Assembly (NCBI RefSeq): GCF_003859805.1
Contig: NZ_RQZG01000001.1
Span: 434,001-498,000 of the forward strand
Length of the DNA: 64,000 bases
Direction: 5' to 3'
DNA from: Arachnia propionica
GTDB lineage: Bacteria; Actinomycetota; Actinomycetes; Propionibacteriales; Propionibacteriaceae
The notes beneath the pieces were generated by a model. That model made no database searches. It saw only the letters and a list, made by a program, of their open reading frames with translations, and was not told the origin of the DNA. This document shows, piece by piece, positions 51,438-60,822 of the stretch (within the stretch, counting starts at the first letter, position 1; every line of letters begins with the position of its first letter). The translations under genes were made by a program, and so were the position numbers.

Positions 51438-51995
51438 TCAGGTGCCTTGGCGAGTCCTCCTCGCCAGCGCGGTCACGACGGACACGACGCCGTCCTTGAT
51501 CTCGGGGTTGCTCAGCTCCCCCGCCTCGTCGAGCTGCTGGTAGGCCCGGGCCACGGAGAAGGTCTCCTCGATCACGGTGGCCCCGGCGCGGGTCAGGATG
51601 CGCTGGGCGTCGGCGATGGAGGAGCGGGCCCCACCACCGCCGGGGCTGGCCCCGACGACGGCGACGTTCTTGCCGCGCAGCGGGTTGGTGGCGAAGGGGC
51701 GCGAGGCCCAGTCTATGACGTTCTTCAACTGCCCGGGCACGGAGCTGTTGTACTCCGGCGTGACGACGAGCACGGCGTCGGCAGCCTCAATCCGGGCCCA
51801 CAGGGCCTTGACGGCCTCCGGGGCCTGGGCCTCGTCGTCCTCGTCGAAGGGCGGGATGCCCTTGAGGTCCTCGAAGATCTCGATCTCGGCCTGTTCGGCG
51901 GCTCCCTGCTGGGCGAGCAGCGCCAGCTTCCGGTTGACGGAGTCCCGCCGCAGGCTCCCCACCAGCGCCAGGATGCGTACACGATTGTCACTCAT
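51438..51995 (-). CDS. NADPH-dependent FMN reductase family protein
   Basis: The 185-residue flavodoxin-like reductase of the SsuE/azoreductase-like group has VGSLRRDSVNRKL for phosphate binding, TPEYNSSVPGQLKNVIDWASRP (the family signature around the flavin) and VGASPGGGGARSS. It reduces FMN, quinones or azo compounds with NADPH. ATG 51995 is chosen over an in-frame GTG at 52001. A TTG-N6-CAA repeat and a TATATT hexamer lie just upstream. Confidence 0.9.
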   Translation of the reverse strand: MSDNRVRILALVGSLRRDSVNRKLALLAQQGAAEQAEIEIFEDLKGIPPFDEDDEAQAPEAVKALWARIEAADAVLVVTPEYNSSVPGQLKNVIDWASRPFATNPLRGKNVAVVGASPGGGGARSSIADAQRILTRAGATVIEETFSVARAYQQLDEAGELSNPEIKDGVVSVVTALARRTRQGT

Positions 51996-52009
51996 GACCA
52001 CTCCTCAAG

Positions 52010-52032
52010 TAGTTGAAAACACAACCAATATA
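52010..52032 (-). promoter_or_regulatory. Promoter and possible MarR/HxlR-type operator of the FMN reductase
   Basis: On the minus strand TATATT (52032-52027) is a good -10. Just downstream, TAGTTG-N6-CAACCA (read on the plus strand from 52010) is a near-perfect inverted repeat of the type bound by small winged-helix redox regulators. No such regulator gene adjoins it. Confidence 0.45.
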
Positions 52033-52177
52033 GCCGGTCGATCAATCCATCAGTCACCACCACACGGCACGAACCGCCATGTTGCCTGCGGCCTGCTGAT
52101 TGGGCCCGACGCCACCACCCACCGCACCAGCTGCCCATCCCGATGACCACGCCAGCGCCCTCACCTGAGCCCAGGGC

Positions 52178-52228
52178 AACAAAAGGCCCGAACCGAAACC
52201 ATCGATGATGGCACTGGGTTCGAGCCTT
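52178..52228 (-). terminator. Rho-independent terminator of tRNA-Ala
   Basis: A 12-bp stem (52228-52217 with 52194-52183, one G-U pair) has a 22-nt loop that itself holds a short hairpin, and is followed on the minus strand by TTTTGTT. It lies directly downstream of the tRNA gene. The rest of the gap up to 52182 holds nothing I can name beyond the reductase promoter. Confidence 0.75.
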
Positions 52229-52237
52229 GACGTGAGG

Positions 52238-52310
52238 TGGAGCTAAGGGGATTCGAACCCCTGGCCTCTTCCATGCCATGGAAGCGCGCTACCAACTGCG
52301 CCATAGCCCC
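52238..52310 (-). tRNA. tRNA-Ala (anticodon GGC)
   Basis: The 73-nt cloverleaf has a 7-bp acceptor stem including the G3-U70 pair that defines alanine tRNAs, D arm GCGC/GCGC, anticodon stem CTTCC/GGAAG with loop ATGGCAT (anticodon GGC, reading GCC), and T loop TTCGAAT. The discriminator is A73, and CCA is not encoded. Confidence 0.97.
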
Positions 52311-52346
52311 TTGCGAGCGCCTCCCATCGTAGCGGAGGCGCTCCCC

Positions 52347-53648
52347 TCAGCGCAAAGCCGCCTGCGCCGCCTTCGGCAGGGCCCTGGCGATGACCTCCAT
52401 GGCCTCGTCGTCGTGGGCCGCGCTGAGGAACCAGGCCTCGAAGGCCGACGGTGGCAGGGCCACCCCCTCCTCCAGCATCGCGTGGAAGAAGCGCGTGAAG
52501 GCGTCGGTGTCCTGGGCCTGCGCGTCTGCGTAGTTGCGGACCGGTTCCTCGCGGAAGAACACCGAGAAGAGGTTCCCCGCGTGCTGCACCACGTGCGGCA
52601 CCCCTGCCTTCGTCAGGGCCTCGTGGACCATCGCCTGCAGCTCCTTGGACCGGGCATCGACGTGGGCGTAGGTTCCCTCGTCGGCCAGGTCCAGCGTCGC
52701 GATCCCTGCCGCCGTCGCGAGCGGGTTCCCCGACAGGGTGCCCGCCTGGTACACCGGGCCGAGCGGGGCCAGCAGGTCCATCACCTCGGCCCGTCCGGCC
52801 ACCGCCGCCAACGGCATCCCGCCACCGACGACCTTCCCGAAGGTGAACAGATCCGGTACCCAGGCCGGGTTCTCCACCCCGGTCTCGAAACCCCACCAGC
52901 CAGCTCGTGACACCCGGAACCCGGTCAGCACCTCGTCCAGGACCATGAGGGCTCCGTGCTCGGCCGTCAGCCGACGGATCTCCTGGTTGAAGCCCTCCAT
53001 CGGGGGCACCACCCCCATGTTGGCCGGGGCAGCCTCCGTGATGACGCAGGCGATCCGGTCACCGAAGCTGGCGAACGCCTCCCGCAGCGCCGGCACGTCG
53101 TTGTACGGCAGCACGACGGTGTCCGCCGCAGCCGCCGCCGTCACCCCCGCGCTGCCCGGCAGCCCCTGCGTCGCCACCCCAGAACCGGCCGCCGCGAGCA
53201 GCGCATCGGAATGGCCGTGGTAGAGCCCCGCGAACTTGATGATCCGGTCCCGTCCGGTCGCTCCGCGCGCGATGCGCAGCGCCGTCATCGTCGCCTCCGT
53301 GCCGGTGCTGACCAGCCGCACGTGCTCGGCGGCGGGCACCCGCTGCCGGATGCGCTCGACCAGTTCCACCTCGGCCCCCGTCGGAGCCCCGAAGCTCAGC
53401 CCCCTCGCCGCGGCCCGCTGCACCGCCGCCACCACATCGGGATGCGCGTGCCCCAGCAGTGCAGGCCCCCAGGAACACACCAGGTCGACGTAGCTGTTGC
53501 CCTCCACATCCGTGACCCGACACCCGGAGGCCTCCGTGATGAACCGGGGACTCCCGCCCACCGACGAGAACGCCCGCACCGGCGAGTTCACCCCGCCCGG
53601 GATCGACTCCACCGCCCGCTTCATCCACGCCTGGTTCAGTCCAGCCAT
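52347..53648 (-). CDS. hemL: Glutamate-1-semialdehyde 2,1-aminomutase
   Basis: This PLP enzyme (433 residues) converts glutamate-1-semialdehyde to 5-aminolevulinate. The N-terminal motif [13 protein letters not shown], the PLP-phosphate region [23 protein letters not shown] and the Schiff-base lysine in [13 protein letters not shown] are all present. It is the last gene of the minus-strand heme operon and overlaps hemB by 13 bp. With hemA across the divergent promoter it supplies the C5 route to ALA. Confidence 0.97.
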   Translation of the reverse strand: MAGLNQAWMKRAVESIPGGVNSPVRAFSSVGGSPRFITEASGCRVTDVEGNSYVDLVCSWGPALLGHAHPDVVAAVQRAAARGLSFGAPTGAEVELVERIRQRVPAAEHVRLVSTGTEATMTALRIARGATGRDRIIKFAGLYHGHSDALLAAAGSGVATQGLPGSAGVTAAAAADTVVLPYNDVPALREAFASFGDRIACVITEAAPANMGVVPPMEGFNQEIRRLTAEHGALMVLDEVLTGFRVSRAGWWGFETGVENPAWVPDLFTFGKVVGGGMPLAAVAGRAEVMDLLAPLGPVYQAGTLSGNPLATAAGIATLDLADEGTYAHVDARSKELQAMVHEALTKAGVPHVVQHAGNLFSVFFREEPVRNYADAQAQDTDAFTRFFHAMLEEGVALPPSAFEAWFLSAAHDDEAMEVIARALPKAAQAALR

Positions 53649-54598
53649 TGCGCCACCTCCAACGCCCAGTAGGTCAGCACCACATCGGCACCGGCCCGAA
53701 CGATACCCGTCACCGACTCCTCGATGGCGGCTCGGCGGTTGATCCAGCCCTTCTCGGCCGCCGCCTCGATCATCGAGTACTCCCCCGACACCTGGTAGGC
53801 CGCCACCGGCACCTGGGCCACCGCCGCGACATCGGCCAGCACGTCCAGGTAGTGGCTGGCGGGCTTGACCATCACCATGTCCGCCCCCTCGGCCAGGTCG
53901 AGCAGCGCCTCACGCAGCCCCTCCCGACGATTCGCAGGATCCTGCTGATAGGTCCGCCGATCCCCCTCCAGCGACGACCCCACCGCCTCCCGGAACGGGC
54001 CGTAGAAGGCGGAGGCGTACTTGGCGGAATAGGCCAGGATGCCGACCTCGGCGAACCCTGCCGCATCCAGCCCCTCCCGGATGATGCGCACCTGGCCGTC
54101 CATCATCCCCGACGGGGCGACGACGTGTGCCCCGGCCCTGGCCTGGGAGATCGCCTGCTGGGCGTACAGCTCACAGGTCTCGTCCCCCAGCACCCGGCCG
54201 TCCTCGGCCAGCACCCCGCAGTGCCCATGCGTGGTGAACTCGTCGAGACACACATCCGACATGATCACCAGCTCATCGCCCACGGCCTGACGGCAGGCCG
54301 CGATGCCACGTTGCAGGATCCCGTCGGCCGCCCAGGCCTGCGAGCCTCGCGGGTCCTTGTCCGCCTCGTCGGGAACGCCGAACAGCATGAGCCCACCCAC
54401 CCCGGCGTCGCGGGCCGCTCGGGCCACATCCCCGATCTGTTCGACGGTGTGCCGCCTGACCCCGGGCATCGCCGAGATCTCCGCGGCACTCTCCCCGACG
54501 AAGGCGGGCAGCACCAACTGGTCGGGACGGGGTCGGGTCTCGCGGACCAACCGCCTCATGGCGGCCGTGGTGCGCAGACGACGTGGACGCTCGATCAT
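53636..54598 (-). CDS. hemB: Delta-aminolevulinic acid dehydratase (porphobilinogen synthase)
   Basis: The 320-residue TIM-barrel enzyme condenses two ALA molecules. Active lysines lie in YSAKYAS and [10 protein letters not shown]. The metal site reads [12 protein letters not shown], so the middle cysteine of the zinc-type C-x-C-x7-C motif is Asp; to my recollection this hybrid site is common in actinobacterial HemB. The start overlaps the hemCD stop as ATGA. Confidence 0.97.
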   Translation of the reverse strand: MIERPRRLRTTAAMRRLVRETRPRPDQLVLPAFVGESAAEISAMPGVRRHTVEQIGDVARAARDAGVGGLMLFGVPDEADKDPRGSQAWAADGILQRGIAACRQAVGDELVIMSDVCLDEFTTHGHCGVLAEDGRVLGDETCELYAQQAISQARAGAHVVAPSGMMDGQVRIIREGLDAAGFAEVGILAYSAKYASAFYGPFREAVGSSLEGDRRTYQQDPANRREGLREALLDLAEGADMVMVKPASHYLDVLADVAAVAQVPVAAYQVSGEYSMIEAAAEKGWINRRAAIEESVTGIVRAGADVVLTYWALEVAQWLD

Positions 54599-56202
54599 GC
54601 ATTTCCCTTCCGGATCAGCTCAGCGGTCGCCCGGGCGACCACCTCGGCATCGGGAGAAGTCGCCGCGCTGGCCGCGACCCCCAACTCATTCAACACCTGC
54701 AGCGTCGGTTGCCCGATCGCCAGCACCCGAGTGGCGGACGGCCAGCCCAGTCGCTCGTGGATCGCCCGGGCCATGGACCCGGAGGTCACCACCACCGCCC
54801 CGAACTCCCCCGCCTGCCACGACGCCACCAGCTCCTCGGGCAGGTGGCCCGTGGGCACCATCGTGTAGACGGGCACCACCGTCACCTCGTGCCCGAGCCC
54901 GCGCAGTCCCTCCGGCAGGTTCGGCCTCGACAGCTTCGAGCCTGGGATGAGCACCCGGGCGGGAGCGACCCGGAACTCGGCGACGATCCCGTCGCCACTG
55001 GCCTGTTCGGGAACGAAGTCCACCTGGTATCCCGCCTGTTCAAGGGCCCTGGCGGTGGCCCTCCCCACCGCCGCGATCCGACCCGGGAGTCTCAGCCCCA
55101 GCTCCTCCAGGGTCTCGACGGTGCGGGCGGAGGTCACGATGCTCCAGTCGGCATCCGGCAGGTGATTCACCTCGAGCACCACCCTGACCTGCACGGGCCA
55201 GGCCGTCACCTCGAGCCCTTGATCCTCCAGTGCCTTCGACAGGGTCCCGGCCTCGCGGGGCAGGAACACGGTGCGCCTGGCCTCGGCGGGCCACAGATCG
55301 GCGACGTCGTGGAACTCCGCCAGCCGTGACTCCCGGCTGGCCCCGAGCTGCGTCACCTCGGCCGCACCACCGTCGATCAGCCGGGACGCCGCCCATCTCC
55401 CCCCACCCGGAGTGAGCGGCTCCTGGACGGTGACGGCACGTGTCCCGTCCTGGGAGAACACGCCTGCGAAGAGCTTCCCCCCGTCACCGACCGCTGCGAT
55501 GGGAGCCGCGCACCCGCCCCCGAGGGCTTCCAGCACGGCACGCTCCTCGGTGACGGCAAGTCGGGTCCGCATGTCCTCCAGAGCCATGAGTGCGGTTCGC
55601 GTGTCGTGGTCGTCCTCCCGGCACTCCACCGCCAGTGCGCCCTGCCCGGGGGCAGGGAGGATCGACAACTCCTCGGTGATCCTGCCCGCCAGTCCCAGTC
55701 GTCTCAGTCCGGCCGCGGCCAGCACGACGGCGTCGAGGTCACCTTCCCTCACCCGGGCCAGCCTGGTGTCGATGTTGCCCCGGATGTCGACATAGGTCAG
55801 GTCCGGCCTGACCCTGCGCAGCTGGGCGACGCGCCGAGGTGACCCGGTGCCGACCAGGGCACCCGGCGGCAGCTCGGCCAGGGTGAGTCCGTCCCGGGCA
55901 CACAGCGCATCGTGTGGGGCCTCCCGGGGCGGCACGGCCGCGATCACCAGGCCCGGGACCGGCTCGACCGGCAGGTCCTTGAGCGAGTGGACGGCGAGAT
56001 CCACCTCACCCCGCAACAGCGCGGAACGCAACTCAGCTGCGAACACCCCGAGCCCCGACAGGGCCGTGAGCGATCCCCGCTCCCGATCCCCACGGGTACG
56101 GATCGGCACCACCTCCACCTCGTGCCCGAGGGCACGCAGCTGCTCGGCCACCCAGGTGGACTGGGTCACCGCCAGGGTCGACGCACGGGTCCCCAACCTC
56201 AT
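54595..56202 (-). CDS. hemCD: Fused hydroxymethylbilane synthase / uroporphyrinogen-III synthase
   Basis: The 535-residue bifunctional chain has residues 1 to about 310 as HemC, with GTRASTLAV, the catalytic Asp76 in HSLKD, the Arg-rich substrate site TGSPRRVAQL and the dipyrromethane-cofactor Cys231 in GGGCAAP. Residues about 325-535 form the two-lobed HemD domain (VTSARTVETLEELG; GFGAVVVTSGSMARA-type loop). Fusion keeps the unstable preuroporphyrinogen close to the cyclase. The start ATG 56202 overlaps the hemY stop (ATGA); an extension to 56346 would lie in hemY. Compare the degenerate paralogue at 61492-63114. Confidence 0.96.
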   Translation of the reverse strand: MRLGTRASTLAVTQSTWVAEQLRALGHEVEVVPIRTRGDRERGSLTALSGLGVFAAELRSALLRGEVDLAVHSLKDLPVEPVPGLVIAAVPPREAPHDALCARDGLTLAELPPGALVGTGSPRRVAQLRRVRPDLTYVDIRGNIDTRLARVREGDLDAVVLAAAGLRRLGLAGRITEELSILPAPGQGALAVECREDDHDTRTALMALEDMRTRLAVTEERAVLEALGGGCAAPIAAVGDGGKLFAGVFSQDGTRAVTVQEPLTPGGGRWAASRLIDGGAAEVTQLGASRESRLAEFHDVADLWPAEARRTVFLPREAGTLSKALEDQGLEVTAWPVQVRVVLEVNHLPDADWSIVTSARTVETLEELGLRLPGRIAAVGRATARALEQAGYQVDFVPEQASGDGIVAEFRVAPARVLIPGSKLSRPNLPEGLRGLGHEVTVVPVYTMVPTGHLPEELVASWQAGEFGAVVVTSGSMARAIHERLGWPSATRVLAIGQPTLQVLNELGVAASAATSPDAEVVARATAELIRKGNA

Positions 56203-57419
56203 GCCGCCGCCTCCAGCCCCGAGGCGATCGCCGCCTCGATGCCGTTGCCGAAGGCCCAGGCACCCGCCACCCTCACATTCGCCGGCAGCTGCGCCAGCAA
56301 GGAGCCGCGGGCGGCCACGGTGAGACTGCGCGGCACGGCGGGCCACCGGACGACCCGGAAGTCCAGCACCTCGGTGACAGGACGCCCCAGCAACAAGGAT
56401 GCGTCGACCAGGGCACGCCCCCTGCTGGGGGTCGCCTCAGGGGCGTAACTCAGCCGGAGCACCTGCACGGCTCCCCCACTCCACGGCCACTTCGCCGAGT
56501 AGTGGGTCAGGGCTCGCGCCCCGAGCCCTGGGATCGGCTGCCCGAGCAGCACCCCCGACCCGACAGGAGCACCCTCCAGGGCCTTCGGTTCCAACGCCAG
56601 CAGCACGCTCTGGGACACGGTGGTGGCCGGTTGTTCAACCTGCACCCCGAAGTCCTCCAGCAGCTCTGCGGCAGGTCGCGCCGGACAGGCGATGACGGCG
56701 CGCTCCACCCCGCGGAGATCCGAGGCCCTCGCCCGATGCCCCAGACGGATCTCTCCTCCGTGCTGACGGATGTCGGCCTCCAGGGCCTCCACCAGTCGGA
56801 ACAGCCCCCCGACGGGTTGGGCGACACTGGAGCGCGACCCCCGGGCGGCCGCCACCTTCGCGTAGAGCGAGCCCGGCCCCGCCAGGCGTGGCGCGAACTG
56901 GGCCAGGGGCATCTGATCCGGGGGCATCCCGTAGACCCCTGTGGTGACCGGGGCGACCAGTTTGTCCGTGACGCCCTGGCCCAGCCGTGCCGTCACCAGT
57001 TCACCGACGGTGACGGCCTCGGCTCCGATCGCCTCCAGCAACGTGGGTTCGGCCAGCGCCGCCTCAAGCTCCTCGGCGTCCAGGGCAGCCCGGAGCGCCG
57101 GGTCCTGCGGGCTGGCCGGGATGCCCAGCACCCCGTCGGCACCGGGCCAGACCCGGTCCACCGACCACCGGATGTGGGGCCCACCCTCAGGCCCTGCCAC
57201 CTCGAGGCCGAGGGTGGCGCACAGCTCATCGGCGATCCCGAGCCGACGGGCGAACGCCTCGGCCCCGCCGTCGACCCGGACCCCGGCCAGTTCCACGGGC
57301 ATCACCATGCCGCCCAGCCGATCCGTCGCCTCGAGCACCACCACCTGCCGACCGCTGCGTGCCAGCCGGTGGGCAGCGGCGAGGCCAGCCACACCACCAC
57401 CGACGACGACGGCGCTCAC
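56199..57419 (-). CDS. hemY: Coproporphyrinogen/protoporphyrinogen oxidase (HemY/CgoX)
   Basis: The FAD enzyme has 406 residues and dinucleotide-binding VVVGGGVAGLAAAHRLA followed by EATDRLGGMV. The substrate and membrane-binding domains and the C-terminal GAWAFGNGIEAAIASG FAD-binding loop complete it. In organisms with hemQ, as here, it oxidises coproporphyrinogen III to coproporphyrin III. GTG 57419 overlaps the hemE stop in GTGA form; ATG 57434 is an alternative five codons upstream. It is slightly short for the family (about 450). Confidence 0.93.
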   Translation of the reverse strand: MSAVVVGGGVAGLAAAHRLARSGRQVVVLEATDRLGGMVMPVELAGVRVDGGAEAFARRLGIADELCATLGLEVAGPEGGPHIRWSVDRVWPGADGVLGIPASPQDPALRAALDAEELEAALAEPTLLEAIGAEAVTVGELVTARLGQGVTDKLVAPVTTGVYGMPPDQMPLAQFAPRLAGPGSLYAKVAAARGSRSSVAQPVGGLFRLVEALEADIRQHGGEIRLGHRARASDLRGVERAVIACPARPAAELLEDFGVQVEQPATTVSQSVLLALEPKALEGAPVGSGVLLGQPIPGLGARALTHYSAKWPWSGGAVQVLRLSYAPEATPSRGRALVDASLLLGRPVTEVLDFRVVRWPAVPRSLTVAARGSLLAQLPANVRVAGAWAFGNGIEAAIASGLEAAA

Positions 57420-58429
57420 TGCTCGTGCACCCATGCGACGAGGTCGGTGAGGACCTGTGGATCCGTGGTGGGTGGCACCCCGTGCCCGAGGTTGACGATG
57501 TGCGCCGGGGCCGCCCTGCCCCGCTCCACCACGTCACGCGCATGGGCCTCCAACGCCTCCCACCCGGCAGCGAGCCGGGCCGGGTCGATGTTGCCCTGCA
57601 GGACCTTGCCGGGCAGCCGACGAGCCGCCTCGTCGAGTGGGGTGCGGTAGTCGATGCCGACGGCCTCCACCCCCTTGCCCATCTCCTCGAGCAGGTGCCC
57701 GGTTCCGGTACCGAAGTGGATCCTCGGCACGGCCACCCCTTCGAGTGCCAACCGCGAGTAGGGCGCGACGTGCGCGGTGTGGTCCGCCAGGGTGAGCGAC
57801 CCCGCCCAGGAGTCGAACAGCTGGACCGCGCGGGCACCGCCCTCGATCTGCAGTTCCAGGAACGTCCGGGACAGTTCCGCACACCACGTCATGAGCCGTC
57901 GCCACGACCGGGGGTCGGCGTGCATCATGGCTCGGGCCGCCAGATGGTCACGCGACCCCCGCCCCTCGACGAGGTAGGCGGCCAGGGTGAACGGGGCACC
58001 GGCGAATCCGAGCACGGGGGTGGTCTCCCCCAGTTCGAGCACCGCCAGGCGCACCGCCTCGACGATGGCCGAGCCGTCGTCGAGCCGACGGCTCACCAAC
58101 TGGTCGACGTCATCGGCCGTGCGGACCGGATCCGCGAAGACCGGCCCGACCCCGGAGGTGATGGTGACATCGACCCCCGCCATGGCGAGCGGAACCATGA
58201 TGTCGGAGAAGAAGACGGCGGCGTCCACGCCGTGGCGACGCACCGGTTGACAGGTGATCTCCGCCGCCAGCTCGGGCCTCAGGCAGGCCTCCAGCATTGC
58301 GACGCCCTGTCTCACATGTCGGTACTCCGGCAGGGAACGACCGGCCTGACGCATGAACCACACGGGCAGCCGTGACGGTCGGGTCCCCGCCAGGGCTTGC
58401 AGGATGATGGGACGATCACTGGCAGTCAT
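57416..58429 (-). CDS. hemE: Uroporphyrinogen decarboxylase
   Basis: The cytosolic enzyme removes four carboxyls to give coproporphyrinogen III. The 337 residues carry the N-terminal signature PVWFMRQAGRSLPEYR and the second signature around GFAGAPFTLAAYLVEG; the catalytic Asp lies in FFSDIMVPLAMAG. It is first in hemE-hemY-hemCD-hemB-hemL and divergent from hemA with 48 nt between start codons. Confidence 0.97.
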   Translation of the reverse strand: MTASDRPIILQALAGTRPSRLPVWFMRQAGRSLPEYRHVRQGVAMLEACLRPELAAEITCQPVRRHGVDAAVFFSDIMVPLAMAGVDVTITSGVGPVFADPVRTADDVDQLVSRRLDDGSAIVEAVRLAVLELGETTPVLGFAGAPFTLAAYLVEGRGSRDHLAARAMMHADPRSWRRLMTWCAELSRTFLELQIEGGARAVQLFDSWAGSLTLADHTAHVAPYSRLALEGVAVPRIHFGTGTGHLLEEMGKGVEAVGIDYRTPLDEAARRLPGKVLQGNIDPARLAAGWEALEAHARDVVERGRAAPAHIVNLGHGVPPTTDPQVLTDLVAWVHEQ

Positions 58430-58463
58430 GGCGTCGATTCTGCCGTATGGGCTGATTTCTGGT

Positions 58464-58477
58464 TAGCTTGACCCATC
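58464..58477 (+). promoter_or_regulatory. Putative hemA -10 element (leaderless)
   Basis: TAGCTT (58464-58469) stands 8 nt before the GTG of hemA, leaving no room for a ribosome site. No clear -35 is visible. The 48-nt gap must also hold the hemE promoter, which I cannot place. Confidence 0.4.
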
Positions 58478-59749
58478 GTGAACTTCCGCATTCTGTCCGT
58501 CGAGCATGACCGCCAGGGCCTGGCCGAGGTGCAGCGCGTTTCTCAACATGCGGACGCTCTGTCCGCTAGCCTCAGCGCGATCCCCGGTGTGGCAGGCGTC
58601 GTCACGCTCAACACCTGCAACCGCGTCGAGTTCCTGCTCGACGCCCCTGACGTGTCCGAGTCCCATCTCCGACTCCGCCTGGCCCGTGAGCTCGCCCCGA
58701 ACGTGCGTTGGAACGTGTACGAGCAGGATCACGCCCTGGATCACCTCTTCCGGGTGGCCAGTGGCCTGTCCTCCATGGTGGTGGGAGAACGGGAGATCGC
58801 CGGCCAGTTGCGCCGCGCCCTGCGTTCCGCGGCCGAGGTCGGTCGCGCCACGGGGAACCTCACCCAGGTGGTCAACGCCGCGCTGCACACCTCACGTCGC
58901 GTCGGTGCCGAGACCAGGCTGCAGGGTTCCGGACGTTCCCTGGTCTCCGTCGGCCTGGAGATGACGGGCATCGAGGACTGGGCTGCGCAACGCGCTCTCA
59001 TCGTCGGGACCGGCTCCTTCGCCGGGGCGGTCGTCGCCGCGCTCCGACACCGTGGGGTCTCGACGATCACCGTGCACTCCGCCTCCGGCAGGGCCCAGGA
59101 ATTCGCCGCGACCCGAGGGCTCGAGGCCGCGGAGGACCTCGTCGCAGGTCTGGCCGCCAGCACCCTGGTGGTCACCTGCCGCGGCACCGGTGTGCCCGTG
59201 ATCCATCCGGAGCACGTGGCGGGTACCCCGGTCCGGGTCCTCCTCGACCTGGCCCTTCACCCTGATGTCGCACCCGAGGTCGCGGATCTCCCCGGGGTGA
59301 GCGTGGTGAACCTGCTCACCATCCAGGACGCGATCTCTCCCGAGTGGGCTGCCGACACCGCCCACGCCGATCAGCTGGTGCAACTCGCCGTGACGGAGAC
59401 CACCGCGCGTCTCGCCTCACGGGCGGCCGACCCCGCCGTCGCGTCCCTGCGCGAGTCCGTGCTGGCCATCGTCGACGAGGAGGTGGCACGGCTCCCCCAG
59501 GGCCGCGCCCTGACGGTCGAGGACTGCGCACAGGCCCTGCGACGACTGGCCACGCGATTCCTGCACACCCCGTCGGCACGTGCCCGTGACGCCGCGATGG
59601 CGGGCCGGATCGACGACTACCTGGCCGCCATCGAGGAACTCTACGGCATCGACATGAGCCTGGAGTCCCCTGCCCCCGAGGAGCGGCGCTGCCCCATGAC
59701 CGGGCTGAGTTTCGCCGACCTGGAACATCCCCACGTGGAGTCCCGATGA
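58478..59749 (+). CDS. hemA: Glutamyl-tRNA reductase
   Basis: This NADPH-dependent enzyme (423 residues) makes glutamate-1-semialdehyde from Glu-tRNA. The nucleophile Cys sits in TLNTCNRVEF, followed by SGLSSMVVGEREIAGQ and the NADPH-binding GTGSFAGAVVAAL. A C-terminal dimerisation helix region follows. Its tail carries C-P-M near residue 405 (RRCPM). The start is GTG 58478. It is first in hemA-hemH-hemQ, with ATGA overlap to hemH. Confidence 0.96.
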   Translation: MNFRILSVEHDRQGLAEVQRVSQHADALSASLSAIPGVAGVVTLNTCNRVEFLLDAPDVSESHLRLRLARELAPNVRWNVYEQDHALDHLFRVASGLSSMVVGEREIAGQLRRALRSAAEVGRATGNLTQVVNAALHTSRRVGAETRLQGSGRSLVSVGLEMTGIEDWAAQRALIVGTGSFAGAVVAALRHRGVSTITVHSASGRAQEFAATRGLEAAEDLVAGLAASTLVVTCRGTGVPVIHPEHVAGTPVRVLLDLALHPDVAPEVADLPGVSVVNLLTIQDAISPEWAADTAHADQLVQLAVTETTARLASRAADPAVASLRESVLAIVDEEVARLPQGRALTVEDCAQALRRLATRFLHTPSARARDAAMAGRIDDYLAAIEELYGIDMSLESPAPEERRCPMTGLSFADLEHPHVESR

Positions 59750-60822
59750 CTGATGCCCTGAGCCCCTACACCGCGGTCCTCATCGCCTCCTACGGGGGCC
59801 CTCGCCAGCCGGAGGACGTGCTGCCGTTCATGCGCAACGCCACCGCTGGTCGTGGGGTACCCGATGAGCGCCTCGTCGAGGTCTCGCAGCACTACGCCCT
59901 GTTCGGAGGACGGTCTCCCATCAACGAACAGAACGAGGCACTTCGCGACGCGCTGGCCGACGAACTGGAACGACGCGGCTGCCCCCGCGAGGTGGTCATC
60001 GGCAACCGCAACTGGACACCGTACTTCGCGGAAACGGTCGGTGCCCTCCGCGACGACGGACACCAGCAGGTCGTGGCCCTGGCCACCGCCGCCTACTCCT
60101 GCTACTCGGCGTGCCGTCAGTACCGCGAGGACCTGGACCGGGCCATGACCGAGATCCCCGGGATCCAGCTGGAGAAGGTGGGTTCCTACTGGGCGAGCGA
60201 AGGGTTCCTCACCGCCAACACCGACTCCCTCGTGGCGGCCGTGAGAGCGCTGCGTAGCCGGATCGGTCAGGGTGCCCTGCGGGTGCTCTTCGTCACCCAC
60301 TCCATCCCCACCGTGATGAACGAGCTGTCCTTCGACGGCTCCCCGGAGAAACGCTACGAGGCCCAGCACCTGAGTGTCGCCGCTGACGTGGCGCGCCGTG
60401 CAGGTGTGGAGCTCGGCGAGGACCTGGAGTGGGAGTTGACCTTCTGCTCCCGCTCCGGTTCCCCCCACATCCCCTGGTTGGAGCCGGACATCTCCGATCG
60501 TCTGGGGGAGATCTCCGACGTCGACGGTGTGGTGGCCGCCCCGATCGGTTTCATCTCGGACCACATGGAGGTGGCCTTCGACCTCGACACCGAGGCCAGG
60601 GCTGCCGCCGAGGAGGCCGGGATCGCCTACGAGCGGGCCGCCACCGTCGGCACGCACCCGTCATTCGTCACCGCCCTGGCCGATCTCCTGCTGGAACAGG
60701 CCGCCGTCGCCCGCGGCGACCTCCCCCGGCCGGCACACCCGTGTCTCGCACCTGAGACCTCCTGCTGTCAGATCCGAACCCGGAAGGACCCCCATGTCAC
60801 ACCCTCACCACATGCCCGTTGA
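59746..60822 (+). CDS. hemH: Coproporphyrin ferrochelatase (HemH/CpfC)
   Basis: This enzyme inserts Fe2+ into coproporphyrin III. The 358-residue chelatase has the catalytic His in FVTHSIPT and the acidic residue in the SDHMEVAFDLD segment. The C-terminus carries CLAPETSCC, matching the spacing (C-x6-C plus a neighbour) of the 2Fe-2S ligands in actinobacterial ferrochelatases, so an iron-sulfur cluster is likely. The last 29 bp overlap hemQ, adding a tail (TRKDPHVTPSPHAR) beyond the cluster. Confidence 0.95.
   Translation: MTDALSPYTAVLIASYGGPRQPEDVLPFMRNATAGRGVPDERLVEVSQHYALFGGRSPINEQNEALRDALADELERRGCPREVVIGNRNWTPYFAETVGALRDDGHQQVVALATAAYSCYSACRQYREDLDRAMTEIPGIQLEKVGSYWASEGFLTANTDSLVAAVRALRSRIGQGALRVLFVTHSIPTVMNELSFDGSPEKRYEAQHLSVAADVARRAGVELGEDLEWELTFCSRSGSPHIPWLEPDISDRLGEISDVDGVVAAPIGFISDHMEVAFDLDTEARAAAEEAGIAYERAATVGTHPSFVTALADLLLEQAAVARGDLPRPAHPCLAPETSCCQIRTRKDPHVTPSPHAR

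Noticed and set aside
53636-54598. HemB metal motif C-x-D as evidence of damage
   Set aside because: The hybrid motif is, as far as I recall, usual for actinobacterial HemB, and all catalytic lysines are intact.
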